Source: a virus
Strand: one strand, 5' to 3'
Length of the DNA: 47,778 nt
IMG/VR virus record: IMGVR_UViG_3300007734_000706
Span: 1 to 47,778 of that record
In this document: piece after piece, positions 8,621-16,883 of the stretch
How positions within the stretch are numbered: the stretch's first letter is position 1
Layout: every line of letters begins with the position of its first letter
Translations under genes and position numbers: made by a program
The notes under the pieces: generated by a model
What the model was told of the DNA's origin: nothing
Database searches by the model: none
Seen by the model: the letters and a program-made list of their open reading frames with translations, nothing else

Positions 8621-10266
8621 GCCGGCACCATGCCGCCCAGCGACTGCCCAGCCTTACCGACCTGCTCGGCAACCTGCGCGCCCTGATTGACCGATGCCAG
8701 CAGCTGCTGAACCTGCGCGGCTTGCGCCTGCTGATCCTCCAGTTGCTTCGTCTCGTCGTCGGAGCGGACCCAATCCGCCTTGACCCCGATCCCGAATAGC
8801 GCATCCCGAAACGCGGTGCGGATGTCCAGCGATGCCTTGAGGGACGGATCGAAGCCGGACGCGAGCGACAGCAGTTGCCCGGCCTCCTGAAACGTCACCG
8901 CATCCTGGCGCTTGTTCGCGGCCGTGATCGGGCTATCGAACTGCCACCGCATATCCTGCCCCGAAATCTCGCGCGGCCAACTCTCGCGCGACCCGAACGC
9001 ATTGGCGCGCATCAGGATGGCGAAGGTCTTATCGCAGATCGCGCCGTTGTATTCCGTCTCCATCGGCTCAAAGAGCGGTAGCGCGGCGCGGATGTATTCC
9101 TGCATGCGGGCCTGCACTTCCGTCGCCGTCATCGCATCGCCAACCGGCGGCAGGTTCACCTGATTGAGGTAGAACGCCGCCTTGATCATCTCTTCCTGCT
9201 TGCTCAGCATTTCCAGGCCAAAGGTCAGGCCGGCCTTGTCCATCGTCAGCGGACGCAGCACCTCGCCCAGCCGCTCGTCATATTCCGCATCGGCCCAGGT
9301 AATGCCGCCGGCATACAGCGCCACGTCCGACCGCAGCGCCTCCTGCACGGCCAGCATGGGCGGATTGGTTGCCTTCTCGCCGGCTTCCATCAGGGTCCAC
9401 GTGATGCGCTGCAACAGGCGAGCATCGGCCAGCGCCACCACCGTCGCCGGGGAATGGGCATACTGCGACCCAGAAACCGTCTGCCAGCGCGGCAGGATAT
9501 ACGGGTGCTCGTCCACGTATTCCTCGCCCAGGATCGTCTCGTTGTCCCGGTCAATCAGGATGGACGCGAACTTGCCGCGGCGATTGCGCTTCGGCGCCTC
9601 GGCCGATTGATACTGGTCCGCCGGCATGATGATGTGCCGACACTCGATCTCTTTGAACGGCTCTTTCGCCACGCACTCGCGGACCGCGCTCGCCGCCTTA
9701 CTCGGCCAGCGGCGCATCATGTCGCGCGCCGTCACCCGCCACTTGCGATGGATGCAATCCACCTGCCCAGCGTCATTCTCAGCCCAGGCCACGTCCCGCA
9801 GGTGCCAGCAGCGATACAGCAACCGCTGCTCCATCAGGTCCAACTCCGCCGTCAGCACGCACTGGCCGAACGCGGCGAAGTCGTTGTCGCCTTCCTTAGT
9901 CGCGCGCACGAAGGCGGAGCGGTTGTCATACATCGCCCGGCGCATGATGCCCGTGGCGAACTCTGACCACCGCCGGATGTTGATGTCATCCGCCAGCCGC
10001 TCATCTTCCGGCACCAGCGAAAACCACGGCTTGCCGCGCGGCCGGAGCATGCCCTGAAACTGCGCGGCCAGGTCGCGTCGGGCCATGACAGGGGCGCCAC
10101 TCATCAGATGCGCGGCGAACTCCTCGCCCAGCGCACGCGATGCGGTGAAGTCGGCGCGCTCGGGGTAGAAATTGAGCGCGATCTCCTGCCACAGCGTCAG
10201 CACCGGCAGCCGGGCGGAAAACAGGCGATCACCGATCTCGGCAACCTCGCGCGCGCGAGCGTCCAT
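8617..10266 (-). CDS. portal (head-tail connector) protein
   Basis: 549 residues (T7 gp8: 536). Family features are the start REVAEIGDRLFSARLPVLTL with WQEIALNFYPERADFT, a GMLRPRGKPWFSL segment, then PHRK-like and HPYILPRW segments, MTATEVQARMQEY near residue 375, and a Gln-rich C-terminal tail. Twelve copies would form the DNA entry ring at one capsid vertex and bind the terminase and tail tubular A. ATG 10266 lies three bases after the stop of the small Pro-rich gene. Confidence 0.95.
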   Translation of the reverse strand: MDARAREVAEIGDRLFSARLPVLTLWQEIALNFYPERADFTASRALGEEFAAHLMSGAPVMARRDLAAQFQGMLRPRGKPWFSLVPEDERLADDINIRRWSEFATGIMRRAMYDNRSAFVRATKEGDNDFAAFGQCVLTAELDLMEQRLLYRCWHLRDVAWAENDAGQVDCIHRKWRVTARDMMRRWPSKAASAVRECVAKEPFKEIECRHIIMPADQYQSAEAPKRNRRGKFASILIDRDNETILGEEYVDEHPYILPRWQTVSGSQYAHSPATVVALADARLLQRITWTLMEAGEKATNPPMLAVQEALRSDVALYAGGITWADAEYDERLGEVLRPLTMDKAGLTFGLEMLSKQEEMIKAAFYLNQVNLPPVGDAMTATEVQARMQEYIRAALPLFEPMETEYNGAICDKTFAILMRANAFGSRESWPREISGQDMRWQFDSPITAANKRQDAVTFQEAGQLLSLASGFDPSLKASLDIRTAFRDALFGIGVKADWVRSDDETKQLEDQQAQAAQVQQLLASVNQGAQVAEQVGKAGQSLGGMVPA

Positions 10267-10269
10267 GAA

Positions 10270-10500
10270 TTATCCCAGCACCGTGCGGGAGTAATCGCTG
10301 CTGCCGCTATCGCCGGAGGACATCATGCTGCCGCCGCCTGCGCCGGAAAGGATCGTCGCGGCGCGGCCCGTGCTGGACCCCATCGACGCCCGGCGCTTGC
10401 GCTGCGCCTCAAGGATCGCGGGATCGTTCGGGTCCGGCATGGGAGCCGGCGGCTTTGGCTTCGGCGGGGGCGGCGGAGACCCGCCAAATAGACCACCCAT
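10270..10500 (-). CDS. short Pro-rich virion-module protein
   Basis: 76 residues from ATG 10500, behind a strong ribosome site (GAAGGAGA) embedded in the 3' end of the large terminase gene; the longer in-frame ORF upstream is discounted. It opens MGGLFGGSPPPPPKPKPP, followed by a basic helix, a GRAATILSGAGG element and a C-terminal TVLG. Small proteins with a Pro run, an R-A-T-I-L motif and a terminal L-G recur between terminase and portal genes in podoviruses; function unknown. Confidence 0.75.
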   Translation of the reverse strand: MGGLFGGSPPPPPKPKPPAPMPDPNDPAILEAQRKRRASMGSSTGRAATILSGAGGGSMMSSGDSGSSDYSRTVLG

Positions 10501-10504
10501 CTCG

Positions 10505-12070
10505 TTATCTCCTTCCGCTCTGGCGCCCAGCGCCACCCATGACAACCTTCGGCACAAAGCCGCTGCGCCGGTTCATCGCCCGCGCCGCCGCGACCTGGCC
10601 TTCGCTCATCGCCATCACCACCGCGTCACCGCGATCCGGCGATCGGCCGAGCCGCACGCGTATCTCGTCCTTGCTCTCGATCTGGATGCCGCGCGATGTC
10701 AGCTTCCACGTCGGCGCCGCCAGATCAGCCGCCAGCCTCGGATCAGGGGGCAGCGCCACCGCCGATCCACCTTCCTGGCCGGGGTCCAGTTCCTCGCGGA
10801 ACCTCCACCATGCCTCGGCCCGCTTGTTGATGAACGACAGAGTGCCGTCCCGCGTCTTGGCTTTGGATGCGCCCGCGCCGTTGAACTGCTGGCATGCGAT
10901 GCCGTTTTCCTTGAACAGCACCAGCGAGGCGCCGCCGAACCCGCCGCCGACATCCACCACCACGGGGCAGCTATCGCGGCGATGGCGGATCACCATGCCC
11001 GCGGCGTGGGCCGGATCTTTCGCAAGATCGCCCGTGATCGTCTCGACCGGCGCATACCAGCCGCCATACCGCATCGCCAGCGTCGTCTCATCGCGCCCGG
11101 CGCCGATGTCCAGACCCGCCGCCGTCATGGCGTGGCCCTTCCATCCATCGGCCTCCCAGCGCGCCTGCGCGGCCATGATCCAGGCCATCGGGATCACCTG
11201 AAACTCATCATCCGCCCGCGCCGCCATGAAGTTTCCGTCACGCACGGCGGAGCGGATCGGTTCGGGCAGCCCGTCCAGTTTGGCCTGGTAGCCGGTGTTG
11301 ATGAGGTAGGGGTTGTCAGACAGTTTCGCCGGAATGAAGGACCGGCTCATCGGCACCACAGGCTCACGCGCGCCGGGCAGATCGATCGGACCTGGACCAT
11401 CAACCTCTAGGTCAGAACCGTCCGGCGCGGTCACATACCAACGCATCTCGCCCGCTTTCGCCGGCTTGGGATGCGTCACATCCAGCCACGGGCGAAACAT
11501 GCCCACGATCCAATCGCCCTGCGCGTCAACCGGCGGGTTCGTCCCCAGCACCGCGCGCACTCTTTGGCCCGGCACCGTTGAGCGCAGCCATCCGAGATGG
11601 AAGCGGATCTGCAATTCAAGGAACTGCGTCGCCTCGTCAAACACCTTCAGATCGAATGGATGCCCTTGCCAATCCTGCTCATCGCCAAGCCTCTGGCAGC
11701 CGGCAAACTGGATGTATCGCCCATCTCCGGTCCGCAGCAGCGGCGGAGCCGAGCCGTTGTAACCGTCCCGCCCGCCGTTGATCTCGATGGCCCGCTCCGT
11801 CAGCGCGCCGAGGTTCGTGTATTGCCGGCGCAGAACCAGCGCGCGGCGGTGGGCGGTGAATGCCAGACCAAGGCCAAGATCGCTCTTCCCACCACCACCC
11901 TGCCCGCCATACAGAAGCACATCCGCCGGGTGGAAATACGCCTCCGTCTGCGGCCCAGGATTGGGCAGCCACTTCATGCCCTTCGTCGCCTTGAGCGCCG
12001 TCTCTACCGCCTTCGCCTTATCGGCCGGCGCCAGCGCGCCCAGGCGAGACAGCACCTCGTCGAGGTTCAT
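10505..12070 (-). CDS. terL: terminase large subunit
   Basis: 521 residues. Walker A GGQGGGGKSD is at about 55-64 and Walker B LKVFDEA at about 141-147 with the Asp-Glu pair. The RNase H-like nuclease half shows Asp motifs in GLDIGAGRDE, VVVDVGGGFGG and SPDRGDAVVMAM. It would cut concatemers and pump DNA through the portal using ATP. ATG 12070 overlaps the stop of the 21-residue-repeat gene (ATGA). Confidence 0.96.
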   Translation of the reverse strand: MNLDEVLSRLGALAPADKAKAVETALKATKGMKWLPNPGPQTEAYFHPADVLLYGGQGGGGKSDLGLGLAFTAHRRALVLRRQYTNLGALTERAIEINGGRDGYNGSAPPLLRTGDGRYIQFAGCQRLGDEQDWQGHPFDLKVFDEATQFLELQIRFHLGWLRSTVPGQRVRAVLGTNPPVDAQGDWIVGMFRPWLDVTHPKPAKAGEMRWYVTAPDGSDLEVDGPGPIDLPGAREPVVPMSRSFIPAKLSDNPYLINTGYQAKLDGLPEPIRSAVRDGNFMAARADDEFQVIPMAWIMAAQARWEADGWKGHAMTAAGLDIGAGRDETTLAMRYGGWYAPVETITGDLAKDPAHAAGMVIRHRRDSCPVVVDVGGGFGGASLVLFKENGIACQQFNGAGASKAKTRDGTLSFINKRAEAWWRFREELDPGQEGGSAVALPPDPRLAADLAAPTWKLTSRGIQIESKDEIRVRLGRSPDRGDAVVMAMSEGQVAAARAMNRRSGFVPKVVMGGAGRQSGRR

Positions 12071-12441
12071 CGCCGGCCCCTGTGGCGTGCGAAGATGATG
12101 TAATCCACATCCACCGCGGCGGCGCCTTCAACTAAAGATGTCGCGCTCAGAGTATCTAGCGGTTCGGCGACGTCTAGGTTTGCGACAATACCGATGACCG
12201 CGTTAGAGATCAGCGTATCGAGCGGTTCAGCAGCGGCGAACACCGCCATGACGTTGACGACCGAGACTGCATTGAGCGTATCCAGTGGCTCGGTAGGCGT
12301 GGCCGATGCGCCAACCGCTATCGATGCCGCACCCGCCAGGGTGTCCAGTGGCTCGGTCGCATTGAGCGTGCCAGTGACGGTATTGGAAGCCGCCGGAAGC
12401 GTCGAAAGCGGCGCCTCGGATAGCGCCGTGAAGCCGAGCAT
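12067..12441 (-). CDS. five-fold 21-residue repeat protein
   Basis: 124 residues. After a short head (MLGFTALS) the protein is five consecutive 21-residue units, each starting with E-P-L-D-T-L (first unit EAPLSTL), followed by 15 variable, mostly small and hydrophobic residues. The tail is FARHRGRR. The DNA shows the same 63-bp period. The head resembles the short GF-x-ALG-type motifs of small phage tail-associated proteins. Regular spacing suggests a beta-solenoid or a stack of short strands. Its place, coupled to terL and after the fibre genes, suggests a virion or fibre-assembly role, but function is unknown. Confidence 0.75.
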   Translation of the reverse strand: MLGFTALSEAPLSTLPAASNTVTGTLNATEPLDTLAGAASIAVGASATPTEPLDTLNAVSVVNVMAVFAAAEPLDTLISNAVIGIVANLDVAEPLDTLSATSLVEGAAAVDVDYIIFARHRGRR

Positions 12442-12446
12442 CTAGG

Positions 12447-12791
12447 TCAGCCGTCGATGGCGCCCGCGAGCGGATGCGGCGCCTCGCCTTCGCCCGGCGG
12501 CGTGTTGATCTCCGCCTTGATCAGTTCATAGAACACCGTCGCCATGGCGAAATACATACCCAAGCCGGTGTCAGCAGAGACCGGGCCGGGCAACTTGGCG
12601 TCCGTGATGGCGAGGTCGAAACCGAACGTGTAGCCGCTCGCGGCCATGCCAGCCCGGCGCGTTTCAGCGGAGACATAGCCCGACAGCGTGACAACCGCGC
12701 GCATGCCGGTCGGAAAAATCCGCACGTCCGTGATGCGCCAGTATGTGAAATCGGCGCCGGTCACATCGGGGACAGATTTGACGAGTGCCAT
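12447..12791 (-). CDS. adhesin-linked protein of unknown function
   Basis: 114 residues from ATG 12791, which overlaps the stop of the polyglycine fibre gene (TAATG); the longer upstream extension is the fibre gene read in the wrong frame. The sequence (FTYWRITDVRIFPTGMRAVVTLSGYVS) is beta-rich, with a C-terminal acidic/Pro tail. Position suggests a partner of the adhesin (chaperone or tip protein). No family recognised. Confidence 0.7.
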   Translation of the reverse strand: MALVKSVPDVTGADFTYWRITDVRIFPTGMRAVVTLSGYVSAETRRAGMAASGYTFGFDLAITDAKLPGPVSADTGLGMYFAMATVFYELIKAEINTPPGEGEAPHPLAGAIDG

Positions 12792-14167
12792 TAAAAGCAA
12801 ATCCTCACGATGATGAGACCCGCCGCGCCCTTGCCACCCGCGCCGCCGGTCGAGGACTGCGACGAACCGCCGCCGCCGCCACCGCCACCGGGGACCGCGC
12901 CGTTGCCACCCGCGCCGCCTACGTTGGCGCCACCTGATCCACCGCCACCACCACCGCCAACGCCGCCAAACGGCCAATTAACCGTGCCACCAGCGCCACC
13001 AGCACCGCCCGCGCCTGTCGCGCCAGCGGAACCAGCGGAGCCGCCGGAAGCACCGTTGACGGAACCACCCGCCGCGCCGACGCGACCAGTGCCCGTGGTG
13101 ACATTAATACCGCCACCAGCACCACCACCCGCGCCGCCATGAATGTTGCGCCCACCGTCGGCTGGCGTTGTCGTTGTGGAACCGCCACCACTCGATCCGA
13201 CCCAAGGATGCAGTGTTGCGGTATTCGCAGCCGCCGGGATGCCAGGGCCAGACGTGCTCGTGCCGTTTGGGCCGGAGCCGTCACCACCCGTAGCGCCGGA
13301 AGCCGCGCCAAACTGACCACCGCCGCCGCCGCCGTTGACGCTGGCCGTGGCGCCGACCAAACCGCCGCCGCCGCCATAGGCTGCAATGGAAAATCCAACC
13401 GAGAAAGCTATGCTCGAATTGTTGCCATTAGACCCGTTCGCATTACCTGACGCCGGACCGACTTCCGCGCCCACCGTTGGCGTGAACGTGCCGTAATTGA
13501 TCTGCCCCTGACCCGTGCCGAACCAGACGGTTCCCTGTTTGTGGGCACCACCGCCGCCACCCGTGCCGCCACTCGTAGCCGTGGTGCCGGATGCAGTCTT
13601 GCCGCCACCCCCGCCGCCGCCACCGCCCCAGATCCAGTAGTCCATGGACTTGGCCGCCGCCGGGATCGTCACCGCAGCAGTTGTGGAAGTATAGACAACC
13701 ACCAGTTCGGCGCTGGTCGTCAGTGTGCCGGACGTATCGGTGATGTCGTTTTTCGTGATGGACGAGACGGTGACGGTGCCCAACGTGGCCGGGGCAAGCG
13801 CTGTGCCACTGGACCGCACCAGACCCGCCGCCAGGGAGTTCGTGGAGTTGTGCAGTATGGGCATGAACGACTGCCCGGCGATGGTCATGAACACGTCGCG
13901 CGTGCCCGCCGCCCAGTTCACCGCCGCGTTGGCATTAGAGCTTGCCAGGATCGTGGTGCGGGCCAGCGTGCCGCCAGTTGCCCAAGTGCCGACGCCGACC
14001 TCCCAGCCGCTCCCGCCCTGATCCACCGCCGCATAAAGCGTCGTATCCGCGTTGGCGCAGACCGCAGAGAACGCTTGGAAATTTGCTGCCGCGCCGGCCA
14101 GCGTATAGGTGCCGGTGCCGGTTGTGGTGCTGGTCTCCTTGACGCGATCCTTGAGGACGAACGCCAT
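12791..14167 (-). CDS. tail fibre / polyglycine adhesin
   Basis: 458 residues. Residues 1-110 (KDRVKETSTTTGTGTYTL, then FQAFSAV, WEVGVGTWATGGTLARTTIL) form a widespread phage tail-fibre N-terminal module. From about residue 185 the protein is dominated by glycine runs of up to ten, separated by Ala/Ser/Thr/Asn segments. It ends in GKGAAGLIIVRICF, a terminal strand typical of glycine-rich adhesins whose glycine helices pack as a sandwich (as in the S16 gp38-type adhesin). It is the best candidate for host recognition. The gly-rich part should vary quickly between relatives. Confidence 0.82.
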   Translation of the reverse strand: MAFVLKDRVKETSTTTGTGTYTLAGAAANFQAFSAVCANADTTLYAAVDQGGSGWEVGVGTWATGGTLARTTILASSNANAAVNWAAGTRDVFMTIAGQSFMPILHNSTNSLAAGLVRSSGTALAPATLGTVTVSSITKNDITDTSGTLTTSAELVVVYTSTTAAVTIPAAAKSMDYWIWGGGGGGGGGKTASGTTATSGGTGGGGGAHKQGTVWFGTGQGQINYGTFTPTVGAEVGPASGNANGSNGNNSSIAFSVGFSIAAYGGGGGLVGATASVNGGGGGGQFGAASGATGGDGSGPNGTSTSGPGIPAAANTATLHPWVGSSGGGSTTTTPADGGRNIHGGAGGGAGGGINVTTGTGRVGAAGGSVNGASGGSAGSAGATGAGGAGGAGGTVNWPFGGVGGGGGGGSGGANVGGAGGNGAVPGGGGGGGGSSQSSTGGAGGKGAAGLIIVRICF

Positions 14168-14352
14168 CAGCCGTGCGCCTGATCCAGCATCTCAGCCAGC
14201 AATCGCGCCGCCTCTTCCGCCGGCACCATGATCGCCTCGATGTTCTCGCACTCCGGCGGTAGCCATGTGCCAACCGACAATACCTTGCCGGTGCTCTTAA
14301 TGCGGATCACCCACCAGTTATCCGTGACAGTGACAATACCGATCGTGGCCAT
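14167..14352 (-). CDS. small protein of unknown function
   Basis: 61 residues, with a beta-like N-terminal half (IGIVTVTDNWWVIRIKSTG) and an acidic helical C-terminus (AEEAARLLAEMLDQ). Start and stop both overlap the neighbouring genes (TGATG), tying it to the fibre genes. Confidence 0.65.
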   Translation of the reverse strand: MATIGIVTVTDNWWVIRIKSTGKVLSVGTWLPPECENIEAIMVPAEEAARLLAEMLDQAHG

Positions 14353-14753
14353 CAGGCGCCCGCCCCGGTGATCGTGAACGTGCTGATCGTCACCGTCTGG
14401 CCGGATGTGATCGTGCCATCGAAGGACAGATCACCGGAGCCAATACCCGCCGTGCCCTGCATGTGCACCGTCGTGCCGGCATTGTCCTTGAGCCGGAAGT
14501 GCCCCGGCGTCGCCGCCGCGCCGCCTGTCGCTGTTCCGGACCATGTGCCGAGCTTGGTTTTGGTCCCGGCGCTGGCCGCGTTCATGTAGTCCGCCGGCAA
14601 CGTGATTGTGATCAATTCCGTTCCGCTATCCGCTGCCGCGCAATTGGCGGGCACCGCTCCTGTCGCAATCCGAAGCTTCGCTGTCGCGCCGGTTGTCGTT
14701 TCGATCTGGTCCAGGCGCGCATGGATCAAGGTTTGAGAGAATTGCAGGGCCAT
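14352..14753 (-). CDS. phage structural protein, probable tail-associated
   Basis: 133 residues. The layout HARLDQIETTTGATAKLRI, then TGAVPANCAAADSGTEL, LPADYMNAAS and GHFRLKDNAGTTVHMQG matches a common phage protein of beta-rich predicted fold found near fibre genes. The exact role is unknown; a minor virion protein is likely. ATG 14753 is one base after the stop of the coiled-coil gene. Confidence 0.7.
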   Translation of the reverse strand: MALQFSQTLIHARLDQIETTTGATAKLRIATGAVPANCAAADSGTELITITLPADYMNAASAGTKTKLGTWSGTATGGAAATPGHFRLKDNAGTTVHMQGTAGIGSGDLSFDGTITSGQTVTISTFTITGAGA

Positions 14754-14754
14754 G

Positions 14755-15276
14755 TCAGGCGCCCATCAGCTTACCGACCACAGCGCGCGCCGCCTCGATC
14801 TGCGCGTTGATCTCATCGCGCTGCGCCGTGAGCGTGGCGATCTCATCCCGCGCGGCCGCCACCAACGCCTGGGCATTCGCAGCCTCGGCCAGCAGTTCAT
14901 CCCGCTTGCGCTCGGCGGCCTGGACGATGTTGCCGGCATCTACGCGCGCCGCGGCCCGCACCTGCACCGCGCTATCCCGCGCCTCGGCTATGGCTCCCTC
15001 GGCCTCGCCCGCAGCCTCCGACCGGATCGCTGCCGCTTGCGCGCGAGCATCAGCCAGGATGCCGGCGGCTTCCTTGGTCAGTTGCGCCATTTCGTCCTGG
15101 CGCGCGGCAAGATCGCGATCGGCGGCCTCCCGGCGGCTTTCCGCCTCCACCGCCGCCTGATCCAGCGCCTCGACGCTTTCCAGATGCTCGGCCAGCCCAA
15201 GCACCGCCTCTAGCACGGGGCGGGCGCGGATGCGGAAAAACTCCAGCGCCTCGCGGCGGGTCTGTTCCTCGCTCAT
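14755..15276 (-). CDS. coiled-coil protein
   Basis: 173 residues from ATG 15276, whose A overlaps the TAA of the preceding gene (TAATG). Almost the whole protein is one long Ala/Glu/Arg-rich coiled coil (e.g. EAESRREAADRDLAARQDEM; AERKRDELLAEAANAQ). Placed among fibre and tail genes it could be a fibre shaft or attachment rod, or an assembly factor. No enzyme motif is seen. Confidence 0.72.
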   Translation of the reverse strand: MSEEQTRREALEFFRIRARPVLEAVLGLAEHLESVEALDQAAVEAESRREAADRDLAARQDEMAQLTKEAAGILADARAQAAAIRSEAAGEAEGAIAEARDSAVQVRAAARVDAGNIVQAAERKRDELLAEAANAQALVAAARDEIATLTAQRDEINAQIEAARAVVGKLMGA

Positions 15277-15632
15277 TACACGTCCTTCCGCATAAACATC
15301 CACGCGTTGAGCGAGGTCGTGCCGTCGCCGGCCGTCACCGTCATGCGGACCATGTGCGTGAGTTGCAGCACCTGCCGAAGCCCGGCGCTGGTAAAGGTCA
15401 GCGCGGAACCGGCCTGATCGGTCAGCGTTACCCAGGTCGTGCCGCCGTCGTTGGACCCCTGAAGCGAGACGGAGCCGCCCGCGCCGAACGTGCCGGTGAT
15501 CTGGATGGACCGATCCGCCCAGTTGCCCAACTCGATCGCGGCGCCCGTGTCGCCGTTCGCCATCGCCAGCCACTTGATCCGCTGAATCTCAGCGTTCCAG
15601 TCGCTGACCAGGGTCGCCACTTTCTCCGCCAT
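15276..15632 (-). CDS. phage structural protein, Ig-like strand content
   Basis: 118 residues. The core FGAGGSVSLQGSNDGGTTW, then LTDQAGSALTFTSAGLRQV and VTAGDGTTSLNAWM is a recurrent phage pattern, predicted all-beta and usually found among head or tail decoration genes. It is the first gene after an intrinsic terminator at 15652..15675. Confidence 0.7.
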   Translation of the reverse strand: MAEKVATLVSDWNAEIQRIKWLAMANGDTGAAIELGNWADRSIQITGTFGAGGSVSLQGSNDGGTTWVTLTDQAGSALTFTSAGLRQVLQLTHMVRMTVTAGDGTTSLNAWMFMRKDV

Positions 15633-15651
15633 CTACCGGCTCCCGCGCATG

Positions 15652-15675
15652 AAAAAGGCCGGCACCAGGCCGGCC
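15652..15675 (-). terminator. intrinsic terminator on the minus strand
   Basis: Read on the minus strand, a 7-bp stem GGCCGGC/GCCGGCC with a 5-nt loop is followed by five T. It lies after 15700..16152 and before 15276..15632, so it would split the late operon unless transcription is antiterminated or read-through is partial. Confidence 0.75.
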
Positions 15676-15699
15676 GTGCTACCCGCCATCTGCGAAGGA

Positions 15700-16152
15700 T
15701 CAGGTATTGGCGAAGGCGGAGGACACGACGACGCGGCCATTCGGCAGGCGCACGCCCACCGCGACGGATTCCGTGCCGGTGTCCGTCCAGGTCAGATCGA
15801 TCGTGCCGTCCGCCTCAGACGTGGCGCGGAACAGCTTCTTTGCGACGATGGTCAGCAGCGCGCCATTGGTGCCGATGGCGATGCCGGTGGAGCCGCCCGT
15901 GGTCGCGAACGAGAGCATGTCCGCCGCGCCGAACACGATGATGTCCACCGTCTCGACGTAGTTGATCGCGGCGCCGAAAATATCCTTGAGCGCGATGGTG
16001 ATGGCGCGGACGTTGGCGTTCTCCGCTGCCACGGTAACCGTCGCATCGACGCAGGGGCGCGTGATCTGGATGTCATTGCCGGCCAGGTTGCCGAGGCGCG
16101 TGACGCCGATCTTTCGATCGTTGAGGGAGTGCAGGATGGTCGTGCCGGACAT
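15700..16152 (-). CDS. probable virion protein
   Basis: 150 residues, beta-rich (ITIALKDIFGAAINYVETVD, then ATSEADGTIDLTWTDTG and VAVGVRLPNGRVVVSS). The T-S-E-A-D-G-x-I-D segment occurs in phage structural proteins encoded near the terminases. Start ATG 16152 has AAAGGA at correct spacing. Function unknown. Confidence 0.65.
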   Translation of the reverse strand: MSGTTILHSLNDRKIGVTRLGNLAGNDIQITRPCVDATVTVAAENANVRAITIALKDIFGAAINYVETVDIIVFGAADMLSFATTGGSTGIAIGTNGALLTIVAKKLFRATSEADGTIDLTWTDTGTESVAVGVRLPNGRVVVSSAFANT

Positions 16153-16165
16153 GCGGGGGTTCCTT

Positions 16166-16681
16166 TCAAGAGCCGGGAGCGGAACGCGCGGCGCTCGCCA
16201 GCAGGAATGCCACCGCCCGCGCGGCGTCGAGGTCGGATACGTCTTTCGTCTCGATGGGGCCGCCGTTGCGCCCCGTGATCTCGATCTTGGACCGGCTCAT
16301 CGTCTCGGCCTTGCTGATGGCGTGCGCGGCGGCGTTGGCCCGGTCAGCGGGCGGGCCATCCGGCCGCAGCACCGCCTCCGCGATCTCCATCAATTTGTGG
16401 CGTGTTGCCTCCAGCCGATCGTCGAAAGCCAGCCGAACCGCGGCGTCAAACTCGGGGCGCGCCTGTCGCCATTCCCGCACCGTCCGCTCGCCTGGCATGT
16501 CCTCGTCGGAACAAACGTCCTTGAACGAGCGCCCGCCCGCGATCCGATGGCAGAACTCCGCCGCCAACTCGGGCGTGTAGATGGACTTCGGCCCGGCCGG
16601 ATTACCGGACTGGCCCTTTTTCCAGACGTTGACCGGCATGAATGTGCCCGGAGCGGGGCCGAGGCGCCGCTTTGTCGTCAT
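16166..16681 (-). CDS. terS: terminase small subunit
   Basis: 171 residues from ATG 16681; the longer ORF upstream runs through the terminator hairpin and is discounted. Basic N-terminus, KKGQSGNPAGPK, then a helix-turn-helix-like region (FCHRIAGGRSFKDVCSDEDM, TVREWRQARPEF) of the kind that binds pac/cos DNA, then a helical C-terminus. Role: DNA recognition and control of TerL. It is well separated from terL (12.07 kb) by the fibre-associated genes, which is unusual. Confidence 0.8.
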   Translation of the reverse strand: MTTKRRLGPAPGTFMPVNVWKKGQSGNPAGPKSIYTPELAAEFCHRIAGGRSFKDVCSDEDMPGERTVREWRQARPEFDAAVRLAFDDRLEATRHKLMEIAEAVLRPDGPPADRANAAAHAISKAETMSRSKIEITGRNGGPIETKDVSDLDAARAVAFLLASAARSAPGS

Positions 16682-16700
16682 GTCAGCACTCGCACAAACG

Positions 16701-16731
16701 AAAAACCCGCCGGGCAGGATGCCGGGCGGGT
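16701..16731 (-). terminator. intrinsic terminator upstream of the small terminase gene (tR'-like)
   Basis: On the minus strand a 12-bp stem (one mismatch) with a 3-nt loop is followed by five T, about 20 bases before the small terminase start. Leftward transcription should stop here before entering any late gene. In lambda the same place is held by tR', overcome by Q; the neighbouring gene 17400..17900 is a candidate for that role. Confidence 0.8.
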
Positions 16732-16883
16732 GGGGTGTCCAGTCAGTAATCGGAGGGTAGATAATCCCAAGCATGTTTTCGGACCGTGCCGCAAGGGGAA
16801 TTTTCGCGCCCGCCATGTTTTGTCTTTCCCTGGCCGCCAAGCGTGCGTTACGGTCCCGCCTCGATCACCGCCAGGAGGACACA

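Noticed and set aside
12792-12977. Extended Trp/Arg-rich start of the protein at 12447..12791
   Set aside because: It is the glycine-rich adhesin gene read in the wrong frame.
12810-13142. Proline-rich plus-strand ORF
   Set aside because: Poly-Pro is the complement of the glycine codons of the adhesin gene.
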